Assembly (NCBI GenBank): GCA_900596015.1
Contig: UVIF01000001.1
Span: 452,513 to 516,512, forward strand
Source: Pseudomonas viridiflava
GTDB taxonomy: Bacteria; Pseudomonadota; Gammaproteobacteria; Pseudomonadales; Pseudomonadaceae
Direction of reading: 5' to 3'
DNA: 64,000 nucleotides
Shown piece by piece: positions 19,287 to 27,822 of the stretch. The position numbers were made by a program, and so were the translations under genes. The notes beneath the pieces are model-generated. The model saw nothing but the letters and a program-made list of their open reading frames with translations, did not search any database and was not told the origin of the DNA. The first letter of the stretch is position 1; each line of letters opens with the position of its first letter.

Positions 19287-19302
19287 AGCAGGTTGCGTGC
19301 CA
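19287..19302 (-). promoter_or_regulatory. Sigma-54 promoter of nirBD
   Basis: Minus strand TGGCACG-CAAC-CTGCT matches TGGCACG-N4-TTGCW with GG and GC ten bases apart; one mismatch. The inferred transcription start is near 19276, a few bases before hairpin P1. Confidence 0.75.
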
Positions 19303-19327
19303 GGGTTGTCTGCTGGCGTGTCAGACA

Positions 19328-19377
19328 GGGCCTCCTCGCGAGTAGCGGGCGGCGAGCCCTCTGCCCGCGAAAAGGCC
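19328..19377. repeat. REP-like inverted repeat between the nitrate reductase gene and nirB
   Basis: GGGCCTCCTCGCGAGTAGCG ... CTCTGCCCGCGAAAAGGCC; imperfect inverted REP of the 'cgcgggcagag' type. It lies between the nitrate reductase stop and the nirB promoter. Confidence 0.55.
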
Positions 19378-19419
19378 ATCACTGACAACAAGACCCATCC
19401 CAGTGCACCACGCACCGTT

Positions 19420-22400
19420 TCAGTACACATCCCGCACGTAGCGCTTGTCGCGACTGAGCTGCGCCATATAGGCCTCGGTCTGTACCTCGCTCATACCGCC
19501 GTGCTCGGCTACTACCTGCCGCAGCACCGCATCGACATCCTTGGCCATCCGGCTGGCATCGCCGCACACATAGAAATGGCCACCTTGCTGCAACCATTGC
19601 CAGACCTGAGCGCCGTGCTGGCGCAGGCGGTCCTGCACGTAGATCTTTTCCGCCTGATCCCTGGAGAACGCAGTGTCCAGCCGGTGCAGATGGCCACTGC
19701 GCAGCCAGGTGTGCAGCTCGTCGCGGTAGTAGAAGTCGCTGAGCTCACGCTGCTCGCCGAACAGCAGCCAATTGCGTCCGCTGTGGCCGAGCGCCTGCCG
19801 TTCGTGGAGGAAGGCGCGAAACGGCGCTATGCCTGTCCCCGGCCCGACCATGATCATCGGCGTGTCGGCTTGGCTGGGTACGCGAAACCCGGTGGCCTTG
19901 TGCACGAAGATCGGTACCAGCGCGGCGGCCGAGCGATCCGCCAGAAAACCCGAACACACCCCGCTGCGCACGCGCTCGTTGCAGTGATAGCGCACCGTCG
20001 ACAGGGTGATGTGCACCTGCTGCGGGTCGGTGCGGGCACTGGAGCTGATGGAATACAGCCGCGGCTGCAGTGGCTTGAGCAAGCCGAGCAGTTCCGGCGT
20101 GGTGAGCGTGATGGGAAAGGCTTCGAGCAGGTCGATCAGTTGCCGACCCCACAGCCATTGCTGCAATTCGCCGGCGAGCTCCGGCGCGAGCAGCGTGGCC
20201 AGCAGCGGGTCGGCGCAACGCTGGGAAATGAACGCCAGCCACTGCGGGGTGATGCGGGTGATGTCCAGATGCTTGTGCAGCGCCACCGCAAGCGGCTGTT
20301 CGCCCTGCCCCTTGAGCATTACCCGCTCGCTGCTGTCCAGGCCCAGACACGCCAGCAGCTCTTCGACCAGGCTCATGCAGTTGCTCGGCCATACCCCGAG
20401 CGCATCGCCGGCCTCGTACACCAGTCCGCTGTCCTTGAGGTCGAACACCACATGGCGAACTTCTTTCTCGGTACCTGCCGCATTGAGCACTTGATTGTGC
20501 AGGACCCGCGCCAGCCATGGCCGCTTGCGGGAGTACAGCGGCGGGTCCTGGGTCGCCAACGAAGGCGTGCTGCCAGTCGCTGCGCCAGCCAGCAGCAGGC
20601 CAACGGCCTGCGTCCACTGCTCGGCGAGTTCCTGATCGTCGGGCTCGCACTCGACACGGGCAAGCAGGCGCTGCCCACCCAGTTGCTGCAGGCGTTCGTC
20701 CAGCTTACGGGCGAAGCCACAGAACTGTCCGTAACTTGAGTCGCCCAGTGCCAGCACAGCGTAGCGCAGGCCCGAACAGGGCTCGATGCCCTCGGCCTGC
20801 AGCTGCGCCCACAAGCGCACGGCGTTGTCCGGTGCGTCGCCGTCGCCGAAGGTACTGGTCACCAGCAATACGTCGCGCGCGGCCAGCAGGTCAGCGGGGG
20901 TGATCGCGTCCATGCCGCGCAGCAGCACCAGAGCACCGCGTTCGCGCAGGGTCTGCGCGCAGCGCTCGGCAATGGCCTGCGCGTTGCCCGTCTGCGATGC
21001 CCAGAGCACCAGGGTCCCCGCTTGTCCGGCGAGCGGCGCAACGGCGTGAGCCCGCTCTGGATCGAGGTTGTGCAAGCTGATCTTCGGCGAGCCGACCCGT
21101 TGCAGGGCCACGGCGGCGTACTTGAACGCCGGCTGTTGCGACAGTGGATCGGCGGCGTCGCTGGTCAACGCATTGATGGCCAGGTCGCTGCCGTACACAT
21201 CGTTCCAGTGAAATGGCACGAAGCAGTTGCCTGGCCGCACGCGGTCGCTGATGCGTGCCGGCAATACCGCCTGGCCGCGCCGCGAGCGGACCTGCACTTG
21301 ATCGGACTCGCCGATGCCCAGACGCTCGGCATCGTCGGGGTGAATCTCGATGAACGGGCCAGGATCGAGCTTGTTCAACGCAGCGACCTTGCCGGTCTTG
21401 GTCAGGGTATGCCACTGGTGCTGCAGACGACCGGTGTTGAGCACCATTGCGAACTGTCCGTCGGGCAGGTCGGCGGGCGGCAGGTGCGGACGGGCGAAAA
21501 AGCGACCGCGGCCGCTGGCGGTCGGAAAACGCGGCCCGGCGTCGGTCAGGTAGCGAATCGGGCTGCGCGGATCGTTCTGGTCGGGCGCAGAGGGCCATTG
21601 CCGCGGCTGCTGGCGCAGTTGCGCATAGCCTGCGCCACGAATGTCGTAGCCGCTTTGCGGGTTGTCGAACCGTTGCAGCTCCTGGTAGACCTGCTCGGCG
21701 CTGGCGTAGTCGAAGCCTTCAGTGAAGCCCATGGCGCAGGCCACCCGGGCGATGATCTGCCAGTCGGCCAAGGCCTGACCCGGTGCATTCACAGCCTTGG
21801 GCATCAGGGTCATGTTGCGCTCGGAGTTGATCATCACCCCTTCCGCCTCGGCCCACAGCGCGGCCGGCAGCAGAACGTCGGCGTAGCGGTTGGTTTCGGT
21901 ATCGAGAAACGCGTCCTGGGTGATCACCAGTTCGGCGGCCTGCAAGCCCTCGATCACTTGCTGGCGGTTGGCGACACTGGCCACCGGGTTGGTGCAGATG
22001 ATCCAGCAGGCCTTGATCGCGCCCTCGCCCATCTGCCGGAACAGGTCGATGGTACCGGCGTTGCCTTCCTTGCGCAGGCTGCCGGAAGGGATGTTCCAGA
22101 GCCGCTCGACATGGGCTCGGTCCGCTTCCGCCAGCAACGAACGCTGGCCGGGCAGGCCAGGGCCCATGTAGCCCATTTCGCGCCCGCCCATGGCATTGGG
22201 CTGGCCGGTCAGGGAAAACGGCCCGCTGCCCGGACGGCAGATGGCGCCAGTTGCCAGGTGCAGGTTGCACAGCGCATTGCTATTCCAGGTGCCCTGAGTG
22301 CTCTGGTTCAGCCCCATGGTCCAGCAACTCATCCAGTTCGCGGCGCCACCGATCCACTGTGCAGCCTGTCGGATCGCCTGTTCGTCGAGGCCGGTCACCT

Positions 22401-23199
22401 CGGCTACCCGGGCCGGCGTGTAGTCGGCCAGAAAAGCCGGTAGTTCTTCCCAACCCTCGGTGTGCGCTGCGATGAAAGACGAGTCGGTAGCGTCGTTCGC
22501 ATGCAGCAGGTGCAGCAAGCCGTTGAGCAAGGCCAGATCGGTGCCCGGCTCGATCTGCAGGAACAGGTCGGCCTTGTCGGCGGTGGCCGTGCGCCGCGGA
22601 TCGACCACGATCAACCTGGCCCCCGCCTTGAGCCGGTCCAGCAGGCGCAGGAACAGGATCGGATGACAATCGGCCATGTTCGCGCCGATTACCAGGAACA
22701 CGTCGGCGTGATCGAAATCATCATAGGAACCGGGCGGGCCGTCGGCGCCCAACGACAGCTTGTAGCCGCTGGCCGCACTGGCCATGCACAACCGCGAGTT
22801 GGACTCGATGTGCCGGGTGCGAACGTAGCCCTTGGCCAGTTTGTTGACCAGGTACTGGGCTTCCAGCGACATCTGCCCGGAGACGTAGAAGGCAAGTGCG
22901 TCCGGGCCATGCTCATCGAGGATCTGCCGCAAACGGCCACCGGCGTCCGCGATGGCTGCGTCCATGCTCGATTGCACCGGCTCGTGATCGCGCCCGTGGC
23001 GCACGTAGGCGTGCTGCATCCGGCCCGGATCAGTCAGCGGCTGGGCGCAGGTGCTGCCCTTGGTGCACAGGCGCCCGGCGTTGGCCGGATGCTGCTTGTC
23101 ACCGCTGACCTTGACCACCCGATCATTCTCGACGGTCATGACGATCCCGCAGCCGACGCCGCAGTACGGGCACACGCTACGGACAGAAGTGCGGGTCAT
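19420..23199 (-). CDS. Assimilatory nitrate reductase fused to a flavodoxin/FAD/NADPH reductase module
   Basis: 1259 residues from MTRTSVRSVCPYCGVGCGI (GAGGAA upstream). The N-terminal part is a molybdopterin nitrate reductase: [4Fe-4S] cysteines CPYCGVGC..., VNKLAKGYVRTRHIESNSRLCM, NPVASVANRQQ, and the dinucleotide-binding domain (FVPFHWNDVYGSDLAINALT) ending near 700. Then comes a flavodoxin domain from about 728 (LVLWASQTGNAQAIAERCAQ). A CysJ-like FAD domain (RLYSISSSA) and NADPH domain follow (MVGPGTGIAPFRAFLHERQ, YVCGDASRMAKDVDAVL, terminal KRYVRDVY). This makes nitrate reduction directly NADPH-linked in one polypeptide; annotations call such proteins bifunctional nitrate reductase/sulfite reductase flavoprotein. 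It has a sigma-54-type promoter and a terminator in its leader. nirBD lies downstream. Confidence 0.94.
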   Translation of the reverse strand: MTRTSVRSVCPYCGVGCGIVMTVENDRVVKVSGDKQHPANAGRLCTKGSTCAQPLTDPGRMQHAYVRHGRDHEPVQSSMDAAIADAGGRLRQILDEHGPDALAFYVSGQMSLEAQYLVNKLAKGYVRTRHIESNSRLCMASAASGYKLSLGADGPPGSYDDFDHADVFLVIGANMADCHPILFLRLLDRLKAGARLIVVDPRRTATADKADLFLQIEPGTDLALLNGLLHLLHANDATDSSFIAAHTEGWEELPAFLADYTPARVAEVTGLDEQAIRQAAQWIGGAANWMSCWTMGLNQSTQGTWNSNALCNLHLATGAICRPGSGPFSLTGQPNAMGGREMGYMGPGLPGQRSLLAEADRAHVERLWNIPSGSLRKEGNAGTIDLFRQMGEGAIKACWIICTNPVASVANRQQVIEGLQAAELVITQDAFLDTETNRYADVLLPAALWAEAEGVMINSERNMTLMPKAVNAPGQALADWQIIARVACAMGFTEGFDYASAEQVYQELQRFDNPQSGYDIRGAGYAQLRQQPRQWPSAPDQNDPRSPIRYLTDAGPRFPTASGRGRFFARPHLPPADLPDGQFAMVLNTGRLQHQWHTLTKTGKVAALNKLDPGPFIEIHPDDAERLGIGESDQVQVRSRRGQAVLPARISDRVRPGNCFVPFHWNDVYGSDLAINALTSDAADPLSQQPAFKYAAVALQRVGSPKISLHNLDPERAHAVAPLAGQAGTLVLWASQTGNAQAIAERCAQTLRERGALVLLRGMDAITPADLLAARDVLLVTSTFGDGDAPDNAVRLWAQLQAEGIEPCSGLRYAVLALGDSSYGQFCGFARKLDERLQQLGGQRLLARVECEPDDQELAEQWTQAVGLLLAGAATGSTPSLATQDPPLYSRKRPWLARVLHNQVLNAAGTEKEVRHVVFDLKDSGLVYEAGDALGVWPSNCMSLVEELLACLGLDSSERVMLKGQGEQPLAVALHKHLDITRITPQWLAFISQRCADPLLATLLAPELAGELQQWLWGRQLIDLLEAFPITLTTPELLGLLKPLQPRLYSISSSARTDPQQVHITLSTVRYHCNERVRSGVCSGFLADRSAAALVPIFVHKATGFRVPSQADTPMIMVGPGTGIAPFRAFLHERQALGHSGRNWLLFGEQRELSDFYYRDELHTWLRSGHLHRLDTAFSRDQAEKIYVQDRLRQHGAQVWQWLQQGGHFYVCGDASRMAKDVDAVLRQVVAEHGGMSEVQTEAYMAQLSRDKRYVRDVY

Positions 23200-23223
23200 C
23201 GGCGTTCCTCGCTGCTGGCTGCA

Positions 23224-23278
23224 AAACAAAAACGGCGCCGGCTGCCTTCGCTCATCAGAGCGGGCAGCACGGCACCGT
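23224..23278 (-). terminator. Leader terminator upstream of the nitrate reductase gene
   Basis: Minus strand: ACGGTGCCGTGCTGCC pairs, with one bulged T, with GGCAGCCGGCGCCGT, then TTTTGTTTT. It lies between the inferred sigma-54 start and the ATG at 23199, so it is an attenuator position, as at nirB. Confidence 0.85.
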
Positions 23279-23291
23279 TGTCGTGTGGGAG

Positions 23292-23309
23292 GCAATCGGC
23301 ATCGATTGC
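23292..23309 (-). promoter_or_regulatory. Stem-loop with hexaloop in the nitrate reductase leader (possible ANTAR P1)
   Basis: Minus strand GCAATC-GATGCC-GATTGC: 6-bp stem, six-base loop with G at position 4 but G, not A, at position 1. It begins about 8 bases after the inferred start, as P1 does at nirB. I found no matching P2. Confidence 0.35.
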
Positions 23310-23327
23310 ATTGTGTGCGAGGGTGCT

Positions 23328-23343
23328 TGCAATCCGTGCGCCA
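23328..23343 (-). promoter_or_regulatory. Sigma-54 promoter of the nitrate reductase gene
   Basis: Minus strand TGGC-GCACGGA-TTGCA fits the -24/-12 consensus TGGC-N7-TTGCW with GG and GC ten bases apart. The inferred start is near 23317, giving a leader of about 118 bases. Confidence 0.75.
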
Positions 23344-23579
23344 ACCCCATCGGATCGAGCGGATCACGTTAAACGAGGGTCAGCGCGATTGAGTGGGTCA
23401 GGAATTTTCAGGTGCGGTGCACCGTTGAAGCGCGCTACGCACCGTGGGTGCTCAGCGACTCAGCAAGATGGACAACGTAAAAAAAGGCGCCAGGCCTTCC
23501 AGTTGATGATGAGCGCACCCAGGCATCATCTACCTGGTGCAGTGAGTCTGCGGCCAATCAATGATCATTGATCAGCGCT
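23344..23579. other. Intergenic region between the nitrate reductase promoter and the membrane-protein locus
   Basis: No gene seen. It holds symmetric GGTGC/GCACC pairs at 23411-23423 and 23439-23451 (possible activator sites), a minus-strand terminator for the upstream locus (AAGGC-CTGGC-GCCTT plus T-run, 23479-23498), and a perfect 16-bp palindrome ATCAATGATCATTGAT at 23557-23572. Confidence 0.6.
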
Positions 23580-23717
23580 TCAGCCACCTAAAGCAATTTC
23601 GCTCCTGTTGATCACCTTTTCATTGACCACGCGCCGTACCACCGGGACAGAAGGTTTCTTCGGCGGAATCGGCTTGATATAGCCATTCGGCTTGGATTGC
23701 TCGTGGTCGGGCTTCAT
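23580..23717 (-). CDS. Small basic, proline-rich protein (45 residues), coupled to the membrane protein
   Basis: The frame is MKPDHEQSKPNGYIKPIPPK and so on, ending in NRSEIALGG. The ATG overlaps the stop of the preceding gene (ATGA), and AGGAGAAAGAAA stands directly upstream, so start choice is secure. The chain is rich in Pro and Lys in the first half, then RRVVNEKVINR; no membrane segment or known domain. The preceding protein also ends in a Pro/Ala/Lys-rich tail, so the two may act together. Function unknown. A terminator follows at 23479-23498. Confidence 0.6.
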   Translation of the reverse strand: MKPDHEQSKPNGYIKPIPPKKPSVPVVRRVVNEKVINRSEIALGG

Positions 23718-24391
23718 TTTCTTTCTCCTGGTGGCGCCTCATCAAAGGTCATGCGACGAGCAGGGGCTGCAGGTTTGACTGGAGCTGGAGGCTTTGGCTG
23801 CTGTTCAGCAGTGGCTTTCTCAGAGTCACTCAATGTTTTCGACCTCATTGCAAGCACGGCATTTTCCAGAATTATAGTCCTTTTTTCCAAATCTGCTATC
23901 TGATCACGTCCGGGACCAGCAAGGAGCTGATTCTTTAACGACGAGATCTCATCTCCTACATAGCTGTCCCTGATAGACAGGTTTTTTCTCGGAGACGATG
24001 TATCCATGTCAAAGACAACGAACAGCAAGCTTGCCAACACGAGAGGTATGCACGCGATCAGGAAGGCTGCAACCGATTTGAAGACCCATCTTGAACGTTG
24101 CTCGTTGACCAATGCGTTATGAGTGGCGCACCGCACGTAGGTTTGGGAAATATAAGACTCGGTTTCATGTATGGGGTCTACGAGATCAAGTTGTTCGGCA
24201 TGGCTGACCTGGAAATTATATTTCTTGACCTCACTGTTATAGCTTAGTTGGTCGTCATGGTATTTTTTTACCTCAGCGGCATAGGGCATTCGATTGAACT
24301 CAGACCCACTGAATGCCCTGCAGTTGAAATAAACAGAAACCGAGATAATGACAATCACCAACAGAATCAAAGAAGCGATCATATAAGTCAA
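23714..24391 (-). CDS. Membrane protein of unknown function, C-terminal portion (probably frameshifted)
   Basis: 225 residues if read from the TTG at 24391 (first ATG at 24382). A membrane helix ASLILLVIVIISVSVYF is at the extreme N-terminus. A soluble helical region follows (VKKYHDDQLSYNSEVKKYNF ... THNALVNEQRSRW), then a second hydrophobic segment (VAAFLIACIPLVLASLLFVV). A predicted coiled coil (ISSLKNQLLAG...IADLEKRTIILENAVLAMR) and a Pro/Ala/Lys-rich tail complete it. No good Shine-Dalgarno stands before the start, and it overlaps the preceding frame by 92 bp. I read it as the continuation of that frame after a frameshift. Codons are markedly more AT-rich than in the flanking genes. The 2TM-helix-TM form is like uncharacterised phage-defence or toxin-immunity membrane proteins, but that is only an impression. 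Confidence 0.65.
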   Translation of the reverse strand: MTYMIASLILLVIVIISVSVYFNCRAFSGSEFNRMPYAAEVKKYHDDQLSYNSEVKKYNFQVSHAEQLDLVDPIHETESYISQTYVRCATHNALVNEQRSRWVFKSVAAFLIACIPLVLASLLFVVFDMDTSSPRKNLSIRDSYVGDEISSLKNQLLAGPGRDQIADLEKRTIILENAVLAMRSKTLSDSEKATAEQQPKPPAPVKPAAPARRMTFDEAPPGERK

Positions 24392-24569
24392 CGCTAAGAC
24401 GTTCAGTAAAGTCCAGAAATCTGGCCAAATACGCAGATACGGACAAGAGCGCGAAGATGGCAGTGAATATCAATTGGGTCTTGATGGAAATACTGTTCTT
24501 TATCTCCTCTTCATAGGCATACATTTTCTCATAAGTAACTTCTATGCTTCGATCCTTCAAAATGATCAT
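24300..24569 (-). CDS. N-terminal portion of the same membrane protein (frame disrupted)
   Basis: 89 residues from the ATG at 24569 (alternatives at 24659 and TTG 24671 are possible; none has a good Shine-Dalgarno). A charged helix (VTYEKMYAYEEEIKNS) is followed by a membrane helix KTQLIFTAIFALLSVSAYLA. After about 24405 the frame continues with implausible composition (DLYDRFFDSVGDCHYLGFCL), while the other frame encodes a good membrane helix over the same bases. A one-base slip around 24390-24415 would join the two into one ~300-residue protein. Confidence 0.5.
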   Translation of the reverse strand: MIILKDRSIEVTYEKMYAYEEEIKNSISIKTQLIFTAIFALLSVSAYLARFLDFTERLSVDLYDRFFDSVGDCHYLGFCLFQLQGIQWV

Positions 24570-24773
24570 CCTTAATCGGTCATTACATCCATGGACGGAC
24601 TCGATCTTCGTGATCGATTTCCCCCTCGCGGCGGCATCTGTGAATACTAGCAGCCGCATGCCCAGGCTCAACGCACGCAGGCAGCATCCATCAGCTGTGC
24701 GAAGCCGCGTATGAGTCAGCCAGCCCCTTACAGCCGGAGTGCAACATCAGGTAAATCCCCTACCTGCGGCTTC

Positions 24774-25259
24774 TCAGCCATCGCCGCGCTGCAGGGCTGT
24801 CAGGCGCGCCTTGATGCCGGCGGCGGTCTGCTCACCCAGCAACTGGTCGCGCACCTTGCCTTGGGCATCGATGAGGTAGGTGACGGGCAAGGCCTGGCTG
24901 CGTGGCAGCTCGAAGCGCGGTGCCGGGTCCTGGGCCAGCACCGTGAAGTCGATTCCCAGGGTCTGGGCGGCGGCACTCAATTCGTCACCCTGGAGGTTGT
25001 CGAAATTCACGCCGAGCACGCGCACGCCCTGCCCTTGCAGGCTCTGCGACAGCGCATTGAGTTCGGGGATCTCGCGACGGCACGGTCCGCACCAAACGGC
25101 CCAGTAGTTGACCACCAGCCATTGTTTGTCCAGCGTCTTGGCGCTGACCTGCGTGCCATGCTGATCGGGCCCGTAGTCGCCCCCGCAACCGCCCAGCAGT
25201 GCCGCAGCCAGCAGCAGCCCTGCCAACGGCACGAGGTTGCTCTTGATACGCCAGTTCAT
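24774..25259 (-). CDS. TlpA/ResA-like thioredoxin-fold lipoprotein
   Basis: 161 residues. The lipoprotein signal ends in LLGGC. The thioredoxin fold has WAVWCGPCRREIPELN (CxxC WCGPC) near residue 55 and the cis-Pro motif SQALPVTYLID near 125. It is likely a periplasmic, membrane-anchored thiol-disulfide reductase for cytochrome c or other Cys proteins. It is divergent from the ArsC-like gene, with a 102-bp gap. Confidence 0.9.
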   Translation of the reverse strand: MNWRIKSNLVPLAGLLLAAALLGGCGGDYGPDQHGTQVSAKTLDKQWLVVNYWAVWCGPCRREIPELNALSQSLQGQGVRVLGVNFDNLQGDELSAAAQTLGIDFTVLAQDPAPRFELPRSQALPVTYLIDAQGKVRDQLLGEQTAAGIKARLTALQRGDG

Positions 25260-25361
25260 GGGTCTACCCTTCCTTACTCATGCGGCCATGCGAAAAAGGC
25301 GACCGAATACCGCCACGTGGTTAGAATACGCGCCACTGGCTGCCGGAGGCGACTTTTCCCC

Positions 25362-26317
<956 letters not shown>

Positions 26318-26353
26318 GTTGAATCTCAGGTTGAATCGCAGGTTGAATCGCAC
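26318..26353 (+). repeat. Three tandem 12-bp repeats
   Basis: gttgaatctcag, gttgaatcgcag, gttgaatcgcac in direct succession, between the wrbA stop and the kinase start. It is a candidate variable-number repeat. Confidence 0.85.
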
Positions 26354-26368
26354 GATGGCGGGTCACGC

Positions 26369-27109
26369 TTGAGCATCCACACCTACACCAAGTACCCCGC
26401 CACGGCGCTCGGCGAAGAGTCGCCACTGGCCTGGATCAGCGAACACATCCGCAAGCATTATCAAGGCCATCGGCACACCTTCGTGGTGGCCATTGCCGGC
26501 AGCGTCGCCGTGGGCAAGAGCACCCTGTCCACGCTGCTCAAGGAGCGGTTCGAGGGCTGGCCGGAAGCACCGCGGGTCGAGGTGGTCAGCACCGATGGCT
26601 TTCTGTATCCCAACCGGATTCTGGAACAGCGCCAGTTGATGCCGCGCAAGGGCTTCCCGGAAAGCTACCGCACCGACGACTTGAAGGCGTTCCTGCACGA
26701 CCTCAGGCAAGGTGCGCGCGGTTTGCAGGTGCCGGTCTATTCCCAGGCGATCAAGGACATCGACGAGCACTTCCACCTGATCGACCAGCCGGACATCCTC
26801 ATTCTGGAGGGGCTCAACATCCTCCAACTGGACCACGCCCACGACTTCTCCATCTATCTGGATGCGCCTACCGCCGACATTCGTCATTGGTACATGGAAC
26901 GCTTCATGAGCCTGACCACTCTATCGGGCGACGCTGCACAGGCGCGCGCCGACTATTTGTGGGAAGAGGTCAACCTGAAGAACCTCACGGAAAACATCCT
27001 GGTGACCCGCGATCGGGCGCAGATGGTTCTGCACAAGGCACCGGACCACCGCATCGACGAGGTCTGGCTGCGCGAAGGCGACCTGCCCGTGCATTCATCC
27101 AGCAGTTGA
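26369..27109 (+). CDS. Type I pantothenate kinase-like P-loop kinase (short form)
   Basis: 246 residues from a TTG at 26369; no in-frame ATG or GTG is near, and upstream codons lack a start. The P-loop is VVAIAGSVAVGKSTLSTLL. Further PanK signatures are STDGFLYPNRILE, LMPRKGFPESYR, VPVYSQAIKDI and DILILEGLNILQ. It would phosphorylate pantothenate, the first step of CoA synthesis. E. coli CoaA has about 316 residues; this protein ends soon after the ATP-grasping helices. Pseudomonads normally use the type III enzyme CoaX, so this may be a second or repurposed kinase. It is followed at 13 bp by the glycosylase-like gene. Confidence 0.85.
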   Translation: MSIHTYTKYPATALGEESPLAWISEHIRKHYQGHRHTFVVAIAGSVAVGKSTLSTLLKERFEGWPEAPRVEVVSTDGFLYPNRILEQRQLMPRKGFPESYRTDDLKAFLHDLRQGARGLQVPVYSQAIKDIDEHFHLIDQPDILILEGLNILQLDHAHDFSIYLDAPTADIRHWYMERFMSLTTLSGDAAQARADYLWEEVNLKNLTENILVTRDRAQMVLHKAPDHRIDEVWLREGDLPVHSSSS

Positions 27110-27122
27110 GGACACCGGCTCC

Positions 27123-27794
27123 ATGCAAGACTACAAGTGGCTGAACGAATACTGCCTTAATCGCTTCGGCTCGCAGAAAGCGCTGGAGGCGCGTCTGCCG
27201 ACGGCCAAGTCTGCGGCGCAACTGCGCACGATCAGCGCCGACCGCTACCTGTCGACCATGGCCCTGCGGGTCTTTCGGGCAGGCCTGAAGCACAGCCTGG
27301 TCGACTCGAAATGGCCCGCCTTCGAAGAGGTGTTCTTCGGCTTCGACCCGGAGAAGATCGTGCTCATGGGCGCCGAGCGCCTGGAACGGCTGATGCAGGA
27401 CACGCGCATCATCCGCCATTTCGGCAAGCTCAAGAGCGTCCCGCGCAATGCACAGATGATTCTCGACGTGGCCATGGAGCATGGTAGTTTCGGTGATTTC
27501 ATCGCCGACTGGCCGGTCGAGGACATCACTGGGCTATGGCAGTACATCGCCAAGCACGGCAACCAGATGGGCGGGCTGTCGGCACCCCGTTTCCTGCGCA
27601 TGATCGGCAAAGACACCTTCATTCCCAGCTGGGACGTGGTGGCTGCGCTCAACGCGCAGGAGATCGTCGACAAGGTGCCCAGCTCCAAGCGCGATCAGGC
27701 GGCGGTCCAGGCGGCCTTCAATCAGTGGCATGCCGAAAGCGGTCGGCCGATGTGCCAACTGTCGGCGATGCTCGCCTTTACCGTGAACCACTGA
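27123..27794 (+). CDS. DNA-3-methyladenine glycosylase I-like protein
   Basis: 223 residues. The Tag family pattern is seen: YLSTMALRVFRAGLKHSLVDSKWPAFEEVFFGFDPEKI and LMQDTRIIRHFGKLKSVPRNAQMI, then a later KHGNQMGGLSAPRFLRMIG. It would excise 3-methyladenine from alkylated DNA. The N-terminal Cys/His zinc arrangement of E. coli Tag is not obvious, so this is the Tag-like branch. It is probably cotranscribed with the kinase. Confidence 0.85.
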   Translation: MQDYKWLNEYCLNRFGSQKALEARLPTAKSAAQLRTISADRYLSTMALRVFRAGLKHSLVDSKWPAFEEVFFGFDPEKIVLMGAERLERLMQDTRIIRHFGKLKSVPRNAQMILDVAMEHGSFGDFIADWPVEDITGLWQYIAKHGNQMGGLSAPRFLRMIGKDTFIPSWDVVAALNAQEIVDKVPSSKRDQAAVQAAFNQWHAESGRPMCQLSAMLAFTVNH

Positions 27795-27822
27795 TGCACT
27801 GATTGCACTGATGCACTGATGC
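27790..27822 (+). repeat. Short tandem repeat (8-9 bp units)
   Basis: actgatgc, actgattgc, actgatgc, actgatgc, overlapping the stop codon of the glycosylase-like gene. Confidence 0.8.

Noticed and set aside
23411..23451. NtrC binding sites upstream of the nitrate reductase promoter
   Set aside because: GGTGC/GCACC pairs exist, but the inner spacing is 3 bp rather than the 5 bp of the NtrC consensus, so I do not call them.
24711..25361. N-terminal extension of the ArsC-like frame
   Set aside because: Antisense to the TlpA lipoprotein gene; ArsC proteins start at MTQLTLYHNPRCSKS, which has GGAGG upstream.
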